From positions 1 to 33,375 of the IMG/VR virus record IMGVR_UViG_3300029787_000187: 33,375 nucleotides of DNA; one strand, given 5' to 3'. Shown here one piece after another: positions 21,701 to 27,098 of this stretch. Both the position numbers and the translations under genes were made by a program. The stretch comes from a virus. The first letter of the stretch is position 1. Every line of letters starts with the position of its first letter. Below the pieces are notes generated by a model. It saw only the letters and a list, made by a program, of their open reading frames with translations, did no database searches and was not told the origin of the DNA.

Positions 21701-23914
21701 AGTCGCTTCAGCAGACAATCCTTCATACTGCCAGAGGCAAGTTCCGTCTTGTACGGGATCTGTACCTGTATGTGTTGGTTCAGAACCTAATTCTGCGGTT
21801 TTACCGCTTCCTAAGTTTCTATATCTGTATCCTAGACTATTTCTGATTCTTTGGTTAAGGAAGTACGCTGTTCCTCTTCTGTGGATAGGTTCAAACTCTA
21901 CAATCGGTGGATTAGTGATATCATACCCAGATCCTGCGTTTGTCACAGTAATTGACTTTACACCACCAAATAGTTTTGTTTCGTTTGACTTATATGAGAA
22001 AAACGGTACACCGTTCACACCAATACCAGTCTGACCGACTGGAGTCGCAGTTTTGACGGATTTAGTGATTGTTTCGAGAGGAATGCGTTTTAAGTATCTC
22101 TGGTTGCCAGGATCTAAGTCATCTGCGTGAAACGGTCCTATTTCATGACCTGGTACGCCAGGTGACGCAATTATCGCATACTCGGAAGATTTATAGACAT
22201 TCTGTACATCAGACGGAGTTTCTTCTAATCCTAGACGGATAGATGTATCAGATGATGTAGATTTCGCAAATTCTCGTGTAACTAAGAATCCTACGTCTAC
22301 TCCACGGATAGGAGTAGTAGGAATTAGAATACTGAACGTATTCTGCGTAGATACACCTCGTACAGTGAATGTTGCGTTGTATACATCCTCTGGAGCGTTT
22401 AATATGACTATAGTGTCCTCACGCTTTAATCCATGTATCTGTTCAGTCGTAATATTCGCAACTACGGAACCATCAGACAGCGGAGTGTCTAAAACTAACG
22501 AAGTTCCGTTTAATAACTTCTTGACGTTGTATATGAAGCTCTCCCAGATAGGATCGAGTGAATCAAAGCCTGGTTCTGAAGGAGTTGTGACTTTTGAGTC
22601 CTGTAAGTAATATTTTCCACCATCTACTATGTCTATGCCTCTAGTACCACCAAATACAGTCAAACTAATCTTAGACTGGTCTCTATTGCTGTATCCGAAG
22701 ATTTCATAAGAAGAAGTTACGTCAGAACCAGATATATGTGGAGCAGCGACTGTATCCTGCCTAGCACGAGTACATCCAAGGAACTGCGTTACAGTCTTGT
22801 TAGTAAAGTTGATAATTTCATCATCTATACGAATAGAGCCTCCTGTTTCAGGCCATCCGATAGTAGAGTCAACAGTTATTACATTATCCGTCAAATTGGA
22901 GCTTAGATCTTCAGAAAGGAGCGTCTTATACGGAGTTGTAAAACTTCCATCGCCATTTTCCGTGTCAACGTCCAATTCATAGATCTTTCCGTCCTCAGTA
23001 AAAACCTCAACTACGGATTTTACGTATATACGTGCGGAATTGACATTTGAGTCGTTTGGATCGTTCTCTTGGTATAATACTTCTCCTGTAAGTTCTACAG
23101 GGTTTCCGCTTATCGCTGTAGCACGTATTATCTCTCTTACGGTATAGAATGCGTCGGATGGTTTGAATATTCTGTCTTTAGGATACTCAATTACTGACTC
23201 TGTACCAAATAGCACTCTCATCAAGTATTTGAATGACCTTGATGTACCCTTTGACGCATAGAAGTCCTTAAGACGCTTAGTTACTGATGACTGAGCAATA
23301 GAAGGGTCAAACTTACTTGGGAATGATTCAGCAAACTGATCCCTGAATCTCTGAAGTAAGAATAGAGGTAAAAGGTTGTTTAGGTTGACAACTGTAGCTC
23401 CAAATGAATGGGTAGCCGCTACAGAGGTCGAGAATGTGTATTCTTTGAGTGTGCCAACTTTAGTAGTGGCATGAAACCCCCTGACACAATCTTTAAACTG
23501 TGTTTGGGACTTACTCTTGTAATATATGATTTCTTCGTCTATTGATATCAACCCTTCTTTCGGAAAATCTCTAGTATTACCTACGTCAATGACTGAAGCA
23601 TCCAAAGTGATCCCAGAGGACGCTGTAGTGCTCTCTACGAGGTCATTCAGGCGGTCTATGTTATAATATTCATCTAGGTTCTGTATTACATCAACTGGGT
23701 TACCTTTTAACTCCAGTGCTTGATAGTAATACTTCATAAATTGTATGAAGTCAGGATAATCGTCCCTGATAAACTGAGGTATCTGTTCCTCTAATCTATC
23801 CGAGATTTTAGTTCTTGATTCTGGCGAAACCGATGCATCAATCGGGTCTACTGTGACCTCAGTTTGAGGTGTGACCCACGACGCAACCTTCCACGACGAC
23901 TGCTCAGCTGGCAT
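9719..23914 (-). CDS. gp7: Giant gp7-type baseplate wedge protein with YHYH domain and repeat modules
   Basis: 4731 residues, the largest gene in the window. Residues about 30-260 (EEQIPQFIRDDYPDFIQFMK, KRLKDFYASKGTSRSFKYLM, then YPKDRIFKPSDAFYTVR) match the N-terminus of the large gp7-position wedge proteins of cyanophages; T4 gp7 is only 1032 aa. Near residues 990-1120 is a YHYH-type domain (HSPIIGWSFDGHPIYGPYGY; NGRFCVTPEYPLGVYAYF). Gly-rich beta repeats of form 'GSGYtsaPtV.isGG' occur about 655-960, 1730-1800, 1900-2210 and 4020-4200. Helical repeats occupy about 2595-3366 and six TYPR modules about 3405-4010. It starts 2 bp after the gp6 stop. A wedge organiser that also projects outward is inferred. 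The gp7 assignment rests on N-terminus and synteny. Confidence 0.8.
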   Translation of the reverse strand: MPAEQSSWKVASWVTPQTEVTVDPIDASVSPESRTKISDRLEEQIPQFIRDDYPDFIQFMKYYYQALELKGNPVDVIQNLDEYYNIDRLNDLVESTTASSGITLDASVIDVGNTRDFPKEGLISIDEEIIYYKSKSQTQFKDCVRGFHATTKVGTLKEYTFSTSVAATHSFGATVVNLNNLLPLFLLQRFRDQFAESFPSKFDPSIAQSSVTKRLKDFYASKGTSRSFKYLMRVLFGTESVIEYPKDRIFKPSDAFYTVREIIRATAISGNPVELTGEVLYQENDPNDSNVNSARIYVKSVVEVFTEDGKIYELDVDTENGDGSFTTPYKTLLSEDLSSNLTDNVITVDSTIGWPETGGSIRIDDEIINFTNKTVTQFLGCTRARQDTVAAPHISGSDVTSSYEIFGYSNRDQSKISLTVFGGTRGIDIVDGGKYYLQDSKVTTPSEPGFDSLDPIWESFIYNVKKLLNGTSLVLDTPLSDGSVVANITTEQIHGLKREDTIVILNAPEDVYNATFTVRGVSTQNTFSILIPTTPIRGVDVGFLVTREFAKSTSSDTSIRLGLEETPSDVQNVYKSSEYAIIASPGVPGHEIGPFHADDLDPGNQRYLKRIPLETITKSVKTATPVGQTGIGVNGVPFFSYKSNETKLFGGVKSITVTNAGSGYDITNPPIVEFEPIHRRGTAYFLNQRIRNSLGYRYRNLGSGKTAELGSEPTHTGTDPVQDGTCLWQYEGLSAEATVSVSGSLFAVNVDNGGSGYTSAPTVGIVGGDPTVEASATATITSGVVTAISVSAPGSGYSSVPTVVISGGGGEGAVATAVVRGGLTAEGITITNAGSNYNERPNITLVSGSGAVGYPSIVNGRIVSIILTFGGSNYYGAPDIVITGDGVGAVAFATVDSGTQQVTGITVTNGGVGYTSGTTTVDIVYPGSGATFQVELPVLTKNLAASADEIGDPLFVNPKQADDTNGVSIRGANFGIYGGEYGYLYNPKKMRFLLGDNVSDTTYAELNPTRHSPIIGWSFDGHPIYGPYGYTDNENKNPYNELKQMISSYRIRSNRDVLVGDDLANTDKMGTYIEDYEYVEGLGDLDQYNGRFCVTPEYPLGVYAYFCALDGTTGNPKFPYFVGPNFYSEASDVNWKGNGLQRNFTEDAVRYKRPYVATDTALVRRKSKGNPVEYILAMEDSTTPIVLEDGSTFIEFVDVGIGYFDYFPTIRGGSVDSLFVAATNRYFSSGLDQYLIEGAGFNYKVNDRLIFSEEDTGGSGVSARVSRISGSTTNALAFSVNSTTDIITGLITTGSAHYIKQGDTVDVAIGNNEYTRELDVKIINDKYHFKYFDLTDLTISSVGRIVQANITITGGTGLTDGSYSNIPLIGGTGSNASANITVSGNTVTSVSIQNEGKKYTDGDILTANTSNIGGTGQNFSVDIGKVKKTGGLVQNLWTFLAGSGGTPGTYTRVPLVNSSATSGEDAEFTIVVNESGEVSSVTLTKEGNGYYNNEQLDPVSSGDIGGVNGFYVTPSSINQEFTARGSAAHQLRIGDEVVITGSNPSDYDGTHTVTGISTGRRFQFKKAVGVITDTAITTACEVYVKEPKLDLINGHLYKFKTSDSSNVGKRLEFTFDSENTNVFTYKNIVDSENDTVTGEQISVTINLVDVPGTLFYFDINGAISGSYLSVINDPFLGANTVSAVPSTTTIEFILAREPENNYTAVNTISYSTDSIFPSGGIASINVGDPGRNYATLPQFTGIERSGGGATAFATISGKLEDVVIVDAGIGYNGSNPPAVVCSMPDFVDLTISEIFGDFNKGDVVVSKTVLDGDTARGKVISWNPNTSNLRVQPLRNNLVGAASRGFLMFTTGNANSNKIFAGSNQAVVSAVSGEQANVAAIVPTSGPEIGTISNIAINGDGGSNYRTAPEIFIDDPFYGGVLTLSVNSQNTSASFTPGTYTVSQESVAPTGGSGVSIQVIVDAATNDITLPTVLAGGATYSLGDLITVRGEDIAGGGSSDDFVLRVDSLDFVRKAVTSTTIDASIDSVVVQNSGSGFLSAPEVQISGGTGIGAVLRAEIIDETVSSVIIESAGTRFQNPPIISIKQGTGTGASILLKSSDLGKIISLGGDNITYNYSHDRTLKPSVNTNYNLQLTRTQIVDFFTVTNGGGSFVTKPTIELVGGGGSGAVMDAIIDNEVIQAIAVANPGRGFSSTPAVQARITHSFVPLESNSTLNFPYDTKIPVGTEVQLLEIDGTLPPPLVGSTTYFAIAPTLANGLASNQLKMAATLADALSGTAITITGQPSIGNGGTATFNLTTTDLGDSITVTMTPASFSIGEKLYQGTSTDSFSALGTVKAWDPKGRVLSVEVEVGEFALNQPVFGLQSNAFGEIHDFDRSVANFTVSPIATATAEWKRTTGILDLNDQRLYDSDRYQEFSYVVNSPINVREWKNQFKNSAHPAGFKVLGTQVVSQSAFKRYQRRSYYNPANPDPNNWWEQRFGDENASFNGTTFFVPKPSASNTGKLARIENFVLGKPDYTAIVPTNIQVVGKQLLDVRKILSAVVDKMDSIASRTLTFDGTDSNAVDVSNEQITFTNHGLITGQTVSYLVQGDRYQDARNLILANLDYIISETITWLELSYPNLTDGTKPDYNATTCARDLRLIVIAWCNDLRYGGNKFSVDAAESYIDGGAIQHIVGETIETIAAIQKARDYAIQAIQNLLPTKDVTITTDPGGCADVQSAITVLAQIVWDAIDNPGNVPTANVGNYPNIREGVTLTGLPTGTYYVTRVDDNTFTLSTTSGGSAVDITGLSTDSQHQLTVEFDDKNTKFQLRTRGVATSPTNKNQLMVTINGIVQNPESYTLSGSTITFLEAPIRNSTVIIMYFKRSDISTNFQLDQFGDVITGLNTTDGVYQGSGYTAGTYNGVSFTNKLSDGSGATGNIVVTNVLDSASILQDNKFGDARTLIDNNAGVIADVAVGLMNKYGTPVDNKVADGANLILMNKDFISREAVDRMHLDIPYTISSKRHFDAYNLIQANKDFIVWEAYYLFKTVDYPGYTHAQGYTEQDCRDDLMDILEAIAFNLLFGANNKVYDAAYYYTSAYSSGSVIQGEEQQTIAATNQMKGLMDKVILNETVSIAGDHGYEQYFEDVTYVYDGCASAKSTISTLVDIVVTAINTDLMAHVVKTEPTLFVEPTGSDEDCVDDVRDVLEAVSINMKFGGNSEVYDAAKYYVDGAHVAGEEIHTIYAFREADKIARQVIANQTVTVVGDHSEVQKYDGGITRSDNQCASARATVHTLMNIVEVAVDTNTMSTFTRTAPTGFNSPGLGDGQCKSDTRDVLNAVGTNVAFGGNHTLYDTLNMYFVGNHVSGEEAETLYVFEEARQMVLKAIQQESFETYPHLNLTTKSQYKDPTITAYESTDASTFNVTNAVYTATSGQVEITIGSHTLEVGTRVKLDDMSLTFKCAQDGSVTHHKYPRSTDWAYRKSLPILSKTGTTITLYVGESPTVNYQITGATYDPTTGDMDMEVYNTQFNVSAATYNANTGSMTVNIGSHSMVVGEEIMFRPNSLTFTCSMDGNNDQKTYPRFGKDPFYDKALKITAKDSNTITVNVGPSPLVNHTVTDATYDPSSGVMEATIGNHILKVGDTVTITDNSLNFQCLLDLYTSDHTYPRSGDPASGDAIAITAVSDTTITMNVGTSSDTTQHRWKPGYVGTDAIQSGGGHTHTFVSASTGAVVLPHGLRSERTLSIDSADYNPTTGIMTVTCEDHGLTPTDEIIIDDNSIIFTCTEDNDASDHAYPRGSDPISELWQPITDVTRNTFKVQVLNTAPSTNTTVHTFKAVVAYNLHVRGTTLKIADGGITFTCLEDSNATNHSYPRTDIINHTVTNAVYTPADGDMVVTVSGHSMRKGDYVKFDDDSLTFTCAEDGNGSNHTYPRSTDAVSGKWLRIRNVTNDTFKVRVLDFVPSTNTTTHAFVSATSNGLKQKKDQAYDQPLSIVDSSIDRITINVGVSTNSTAHTYVSSLSNALTIGGNYTHTFLTATTGAVKQGYGTREACTPQQAAVDTLMDLAYTALNQGNFNGITRTVGNHGDGYETAPTVVISGGSPTTEGTYVPQLAGRGYVKSIGILVGGVGYNNVPTVRITSNTGFNASATATVGGGAVTGITVDQGGFGYNDVTVEIIANAADTITTTATAAAIVGRHLEGIVVQETGAGYSSTPTLSLTGGSASTAAGTQSAPVARTTGAVTGVTLVSGGDGYKNTDILGVDAADVGGTVANSFQIEVQTVTFNGSTTGFAATVGGSGYTLPANDRFLLFLNSHIQELGASYSYSGTPSTIQFAEAPKGNMDFYCFYVGQLQDMDSIAPFMNGTKKTFILKKNDQPFSLESDSNEVIPANNLVMFLNGVYQEPEVAYTLDGSILEFSEAPRAGSEVLIYIYTGSNLDIVTEDTFSALDPGDLLQVQSEGDIRRLATIASSSSLDTYEYTGLRPTVAIFSATVVSGRVVQVTIIDPGSNYEVAPFLIFSGGGGSGAFAETIIEQGSGKVIGVTNLQGGSNYNTAPAVTPYHPVALERTQRDRAISNGVFLYSTQLTGSIGTQTATIPVLDAYYSNGVGFPTNGELLIPFWNNAEQIWGCERILYGSVDYSAETFTVTTNGRGYKNTGSALGTGYANAPTAGTFVASGSTSVAITMGANHYLQTGMERFIRFTSAIGSYPTDSLNGTYKITRTGDTTYTITLPVNLTASGTMEILPTIRVYTV
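11900..13710 (-). repeat. Six TYPR modules within the giant protein
   Basis: Coding repeat, residues about 3405-4010. Each unit has a beta segment 'Y.p.tG.m.vt...H.l..Gd.v.i.d.SltF.C', then an acidic turn and a K/T-YPR ending. Copies end at KCAQDGSVTHHKYPR, CSMDGNNDQKTYPR, CLLDLYTSDHTYPR, CTEDNDASDHAYPR, CLEDSNATNHSYPR and CAEDGNGSNHTYPR. The single Cys and the D-x-N-rich loop recur in most copies, suggesting a metal- or ligand-binding loop. Copies are diverged, so the expansion is not recent. Confidence 0.8.
13810..16130 (-). repeat. Alpha-helical FGGN / YDAA repeats within the giant protein
   Basis: Coding repeat, residues about 2595-3366. At least four copies of a helical unit: 'C..D.rdvLeAv..N..FGgN..vyDaA.yY', then 'GEE..TI.a..eA', then 'v...gdh' and 'CasA..Ti.tLv.Iv..Ai'. 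Examples are CARDLRLIVIAW, CRDDLMDILEAIAFNLLFGA, CVDDVRDVLEAV and CKSDTRDVLNAV. Between copies 1 and 2 lies a beta-rich insert (about 2720-2915). The unit sits between blocks of beta repeats, as an articulated helical segment. Confidence 0.75.
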
Positions 23915-23916
23915 TA

Positions 23917-25791
23917 CTAACTATAACTTGATTCTGGTACTACACCTGTTCCAGAGGTATTACTACCGCTAGAAATTTCATCATCAATTACATTAACGAC
24001 TAAGTTATCTATACCTAGTGTCAGATAGGTCTCTCTGAGAGAAACGATATCATTAGATTCGGGAATTACAGAGAATTGTATAATATTGTCAGTAGAGTTG
24101 ACCACTTCAGTAATAATAAGGTCGTTGATAGTAACTTCACCACTAGCATAATCTATTGTTCCCCAGTTACCACCGATATATTGTTTTGAACCATCTGCGT
24201 TCACATAGTAAAGACGAATAGTTCCCAATCCATCGTCATTTAAGTAAAATACCTGATTTCCACCATCAGCACGTTTGAAACCATTAGTTTCGAGTGTTGC
24301 TGTAGTAGAGTCCGCATTAATTCTGTTTCCGTAGCAAATCTTGTAATTAAATCTCTGACTAAGAGAGATAGTTACGTTTTTACGCATTTTCACTTTCGTG
24401 ATGTTGGATGTGATGCTTGGTTCCGCATCATCAATGATCTTTTGGACTTTAGAGTACTTGAACTTGCCACCGAACTTATTAAACTCAGCGGAAGCATTCA
24501 ATGTCTCCATAGTTCTGTAAATAATCTGCTTGATCTCCTCTTGAGACCTTCTTGTGTTGTTTGGGTTAAAGTAAACATAAGAAACAAGGTCAATATAGAG
24601 AACTGATGGATCCATGATCTTTGGTTCCACCGCACCTACTGAATATGAACGTATTTTCTTCTGTACTGCGTCTTTTTCAGAAATAGACAGACGATCTGCG
24701 TTCTTAGGTTTGATTACAACAATGACTTTACCGTATTCTGGTGGATCTGCCTCTTCACCACCAAATGCTACTATAGATTGAACGTTAGGATAGATCTGAG
24801 GTATGATTGCCTCATAGTCCTTAGTAGTTACTGCTCTTCCGAAGCTAGAATAGAACTTAGGAGCAGAATACTTGATTGAATCAATAGTTTCTGGTTGAGC
24901 ACCGCCATCAGGAGGTGTTGTTAGTGATAAAGTGATACCAGAAGTGATAGGAGCGTTACGAGAGTCCTTTACAGTACCCGCAAAGCTATAACCAGTCAGT
25001 CCATTAGGTCCCTCACCTATAGATGTGGGGTAAGTGACTTCAATCACGTCTCCATTAACTAATGCTTCACCTAATACACCGTCACCGAAGATCAACTCAG
25101 GTTTCTTTGTCTCTGATTCTTCTAAGAAGAAGATTTTACTAATATTGCTTATTGCTGTTATGTCTGTTGCTTCAAGATATGCATCAGTGATAGTTCCACG
25201 TGTTACTTCAACACTCATAGCCGAAGTATCGGCATTCAAGTTGCCGAGTATGAATCTCTGTCTCTCTGATTCCGTCTTAACGAAAGTATCAGTGATGAAT
25301 ATGCCTTCAAATGCTTCTACACCTGTGAAGGTTGCTTTACCATCAAGTGTATTAACAGATACGATTAAGTCTTTAGGTATAGAGAAGACATAGTTGGTTC
25401 CATCTTCTCCTACAAAGGATGTGAACACCCCTTTATTGATTTGTACTGATTCTGGGTATCCTCTACCATTAGACCCTGTGCCATATATTGTCTGTACGAC
25501 CACTGTAAACGTCGCACGGGCACTTCTAGCACTCCTTGGGGTATATCCTATCAGTTTAGCTAACTTTACTACGTTTTCTCTTAGAACTGCAGTGTCTAAG
25601 TAGTTCTCGTTGATTGCTAGGTTAGCATTGATTGATGAGTAGTATGTATTATAAGCAAGTACGTCTAATAAGGTGGACAGAGAGGATCCTTCAAAGTCAT
25701 AGTCGCTAAATTCCGACTGTCCTTTTAAATATGCTTTGAGTTGTGATTTGATCTCGTTAAATTCTAACGAGTTCACTTGGGTGAGTGCCAT
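23917..25791 (-). CDS. gp6: Baseplate wedge protein gp6 (Baseplate J-like)
   Basis: 624 residues against 660 in T4. Visible gp6-family features are the N-terminal helix pair (EFNEIKSQLKAYLKGQSEFS, then LLDVLAYNTYYSSINANLAI), the ENVVKLAKLIGYTPRSARSA stretch around 80-95, and the central LIFGDGVLGEALVNGDVIEV. Next come VTTKDYEAIIPQIYPNVQSI (about 320-340) and a VLYIDLVSYVYF strand. gp6 dimers form the continuous ring of the inner baseplate joining the wedges. The start overlaps the gp25 stop (TAATG), the usual 25-6 order of T4-like phages. Confidence 0.92.
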   Translation of the reverse strand: MALTQVNSLEFNEIKSQLKAYLKGQSEFSDYDFEGSSLSTLLDVLAYNTYYSSINANLAINENYLDTAVLRENVVKLAKLIGYTPRSARSARATFTVVVQTIYGTGSNGRGYPESVQINKGVFTSFVGEDGTNYVFSIPKDLIVSVNTLDGKATFTGVEAFEGIFITDTFVKTESERQRFILGNLNADTSAMSVEVTRGTITDAYLEATDITAISNISKIFFLEESETKKPELIFGDGVLGEALVNGDVIEVTYPTSIGEGPNGLTGYSFAGTVKDSRNAPITSGITLSLTTPPDGGAQPETIDSIKYSAPKFYSSFGRAVTTKDYEAIIPQIYPNVQSIVAFGGEEADPPEYGKVIVVIKPKNADRLSISEKDAVQKKIRSYSVGAVEPKIMDPSVLYIDLVSYVYFNPNNTRRSQEEIKQIIYRTMETLNASAEFNKFGGKFKYSKVQKIIDDAEPSITSNITKVKMRKNVTISLSQRFNYKICYGNRINADSTTATLETNGFKRADGGNQVFYLNDDGLGTIRLYYVNADGSKQYIGGNWGTIDYASGEVTINDLIITEVVNSTDNIIQFSVIPESNDIVSLRETYLTLGIDNLVVNVIDDEISSGSNTSGTGVVPESSYS

Positions 25792-26192
25792 TATCGCTTC
25801 AGTATAACTTCTAAGTTGTCAATCACATTTGGTAGTCCAGTGATTAGGTAATATATCTCAACCTGTAAGTCGTTGTCTCTTTCATTGAACTCACTGATCA
25901 CTCTATAGCACACAACACGTGGTTCGTATAGATTGATGATGTTCTTTATCTGTTCTTCAATAAGAGATGACTGTCCTGACTCATAGAGCTCAAACAATGC
26001 TCCAGTTATGTTGCCACCATAATTCGGCAAGAATGGTTTCTCGTAAAAGTTGTATCGAACAATGTTCTTTACAGCTTCTTTGATAGCATTCTCGTTCTTT
26101 AAAGTATTAACGTCATTAGTTATTGGATTTCTTCTAAAAGATAAGTCAAAATCCTTAAACGCACGACTGGGTAGAGCACCCGAACTCGTCAT
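25791..26192 (-). CDS. gp25: Baseplate wedge protein gp25 (GpW/gp25 family)
   Basis: 133 residues, as in T4 (132). The family pattern is clear: FKDFDLSFRRNPITNDVNTL at the start, ENAIKEAVKNIV at 35-45, then PFLPNYGGNITGALFEL, and a C-terminal EPRV...DNDLQVEIYYLI. gp25 forms the inner core of each wedge with gp6 and gp53 and nucleates sheath polymerisation. The conserved catalytic-looking EPR motif is present (YEPRVVCYRV). It heads the run 25-6-7-8-DUF4815, preceded by a late-promoter-like CTAAATAA 25 bp upstream of the ATG. Confidence 0.93.
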   Translation of the reverse strand: MTSSGALPSRAFKDFDLSFRRNPITNDVNTLKNENAIKEAVKNIVRYNFYEKPFLPNYGGNITGALFELYESGQSSLIEEQIKNIINLYEPRVVCYRVISEFNERDNDLQVEIYYLITGLPNVIDNLEVILKR

Positions 26193-26217
26193 ATAACAAT
26201 GTATATTGCCTCAAGAG

Positions 26218-26225
26218 TTATTTAG
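26218..26225 (-). promoter_or_regulatory. Late-promoter-like CTAAATAA before gp25
   Basis: Minus-strand GTGTCTAAATAA, with the octamer 25 bp upstream of the gp25 ATG. The same 12-mer occurs before the PAAR gene. It differs from T4 TATAAATA by a C in place of the first TA pair, a variant I believe is frequent in marine T4-like phages. It overlaps the stop of the 55-aa gene. Confidence 0.5.
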
Positions 26226-26389
26226 ACACGTTTTTCAAAAGGTTTTCTCTTCTTGCCCTGTCTATCACTACGAGGATCGGTAATTAAGTATCTACAGTAC
26301 TCATTTCCATTGTCATAGAAGTCATCTGACATGTCTACGGGGATATTTGCGTTCCTTCCACCGTCTTTGATTCTCTTAGCCTTGCCCAC
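26222..26389 (-). CDS. Small basic protein overlapping its upstream gene (GTG start)
   Basis: 55 residues from GTG at 26389 (MGKAKRIKDGGRNANI, then DMSDDFYDNGNEYCRYL, ending GKKRKPFEKRV). I chose the GTG because AAGGAAG lies 7 nt upstream, a good ribosome-binding site. The internal ATG at about 26332 has none. It overlaps the preceding small gene by 14 bp. The same frame is also open much further upstream, back to a TAA at about 26508, inside the other gene. Function unknown; it lies between the PAAR and gp25 genes. The 36-residue C-terminal part could alternatively be made from the internal ATG. Confidence 0.55.
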   Translation of the reverse strand: MGKAKRIKDGGRNANIPVDMSDDFYDNGNEYCRYLITDPRSDRQGKKRKPFEKRV

Positions 26390-26513
26390 GAGGTTTCTTC
26401 CTTGCTTTGTTTCTGGATGTTGCTGAATATTTACTATTTCTTCCGTTGCCTTGTCTAGTCTTCTTTTCTTTACGTTCGATTGTTGGTAAACCGTTGTTAA
26501 ATCTTACTGCCAT
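26376..26513 (-). CDS. Small basic conserved phage protein
   Basis: 45 residues: MAVRFNNGLPTIERKEKKTR then QGNGRNSKYSATSRNKARKK and PRGQG. I recognise the pattern 'NGLPT-x-x-RK-x-KKT-x-x-GNG...YRGQG' as a tiny protein encoded beside the PAAR or baseplate genes in cyanophages; function unknown. It is Lys/Arg-rich, so a nucleic-acid-binding or ribosome-interacting role is possible but not shown. Start ATG follows the PAAR stop by 11 bp. Its last 14 bp overlap the next small gene in another frame. Confidence 0.65.
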   Translation of the reverse strand: MAVRFNNGLPTIERKEKKTRQGNGRNSKYSATSRNKARKKPRGQG

Positions 26514-26524
26514 AATAATAATTT

Positions 26525-26830
26525 TTAGGAATTTGCGAATACGGATGCACTTCCAGAAGTCATTGCTCCCGCATCGGCACTATCGCCAACACGAGCAACT
26601 GCAATTCCTTCAACAAATACATTTGGTGACCCTGCATTCACGCTCGCTACGTGAGGAGGGCATCCTGCGTCAACAGGAGGGAACGGATGAGACACCGTAT
26701 TGTCTCCGATGCGAGCAATATACTCTCCAGTCGCCTTTACAGTCGATTGACCTGGTGATGCAAGAGTCGTAGTCCCCGCACAGTCGTGTCCTGTGCTCAA
26801 AGAATCTCCTTTTCTTGAAATAGCTGGCAT
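26525..26830 (-). CDS. PAAR-domain spike-tip protein
   Basis: 101 residues with the PAAR layout: MPAISRKGDSLSTGHDC...STVKATGEYIARIGDNTVSH then HVASVNAGSPNVFVEGIAVA and RVGDSADAG. The repeated 'V-x-[I/V]-x-[G]...R-[I/V]-GD' strands and the conserved His/Cys residues (H15, C17, H48, C55, H58) would build the small cone with bound metal that caps the central spike (gp5 or VgrG). In contractile-tail phages it is the first part to touch the host envelope. No toxin extension is present. A GGGGG stretch 4 nt before the ATG could act as ribosome-binding site. Confidence 0.9.
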   Translation of the reverse strand: MPAISRKGDSLSTGHDCAGTTTLASPGQSTVKATGEYIARIGDNTVSHPFPPVDAGCPPHVASVNAGSPNVFVEGIAVARVGDSADAGAMTSGSASVFANS

Positions 26831-26846
26831 TTTACCCCCGTTTGAT

Positions 26847-26854
26847 TTATTTAG
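26847..26854 (-). promoter_or_regulatory. Late-promoter-like CTAAATAA before the PAAR gene
   Basis: Minus-strand GTGTCTAAATAA, identical over 12 bases to the element before gp25, with the octamer 16 bp upstream of the PAAR ATG. The 73-bp gap also holds a direct repeat of ACGCGATTTTT (about 26876-26897). Confidence 0.5.
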
Positions 26855-26903
26855 ACACCATCTTAGAGTCCAACGACGCGATTTTTACGCGATTTTTTGG
26901 GTT

Positions 26904-27098
26904 TCAGTACGAAGTATCCGTAATCGCCATGGTTTCATCGTCTTCCAGAGTGATTTCTACGTAATTTAACTCCGTATTATATACCCACATCAGTTTTTCC
27001 CAGATGGGATGGAAGTCATCTTCATCGACTCCCCTCATTATACACCTATCTTCCCAATAAAGGTGATAGATCTTAGAGCTTGTTGAGTTTTTCGTCAT
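26904..27098 (-). CDS. Small conserved hypothetical protein
   Basis: 64 residues: MTKNSTSSKIYHLYWEDRCI, then HPIWEKLMWVYNTEL and EITLEDDETMAITDTSY. The 'KIYHLYW-x-D-x-C' start followed by 'W' and 'Y' spacing resembles a small cyanophage family without known function. No membrane segment or nucleotide-binding motif is seen. It overlaps the preceding gene by 26 bp in another frame, and lies between the sigma70-like promoter at 27441 and the PAAR late promoter. It therefore seems to belong to a different transcription unit from the structural genes. Confidence 0.6.
   Translation of the reverse strand: MTKNSTSSKIYHLYWEDRCIMRGVDEDDFHPIWEKLMWVYNTELNYVEITLEDDETMAITDTSY

Noticed and set aside
26407-26772. 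121-aa plus-strand ORF across the PAAR and small-gene region
   Set aside because: It runs antisense to the well-supported PAAR and 45-aa genes and has a low-complexity His/Gln composition, so it is a shadow.
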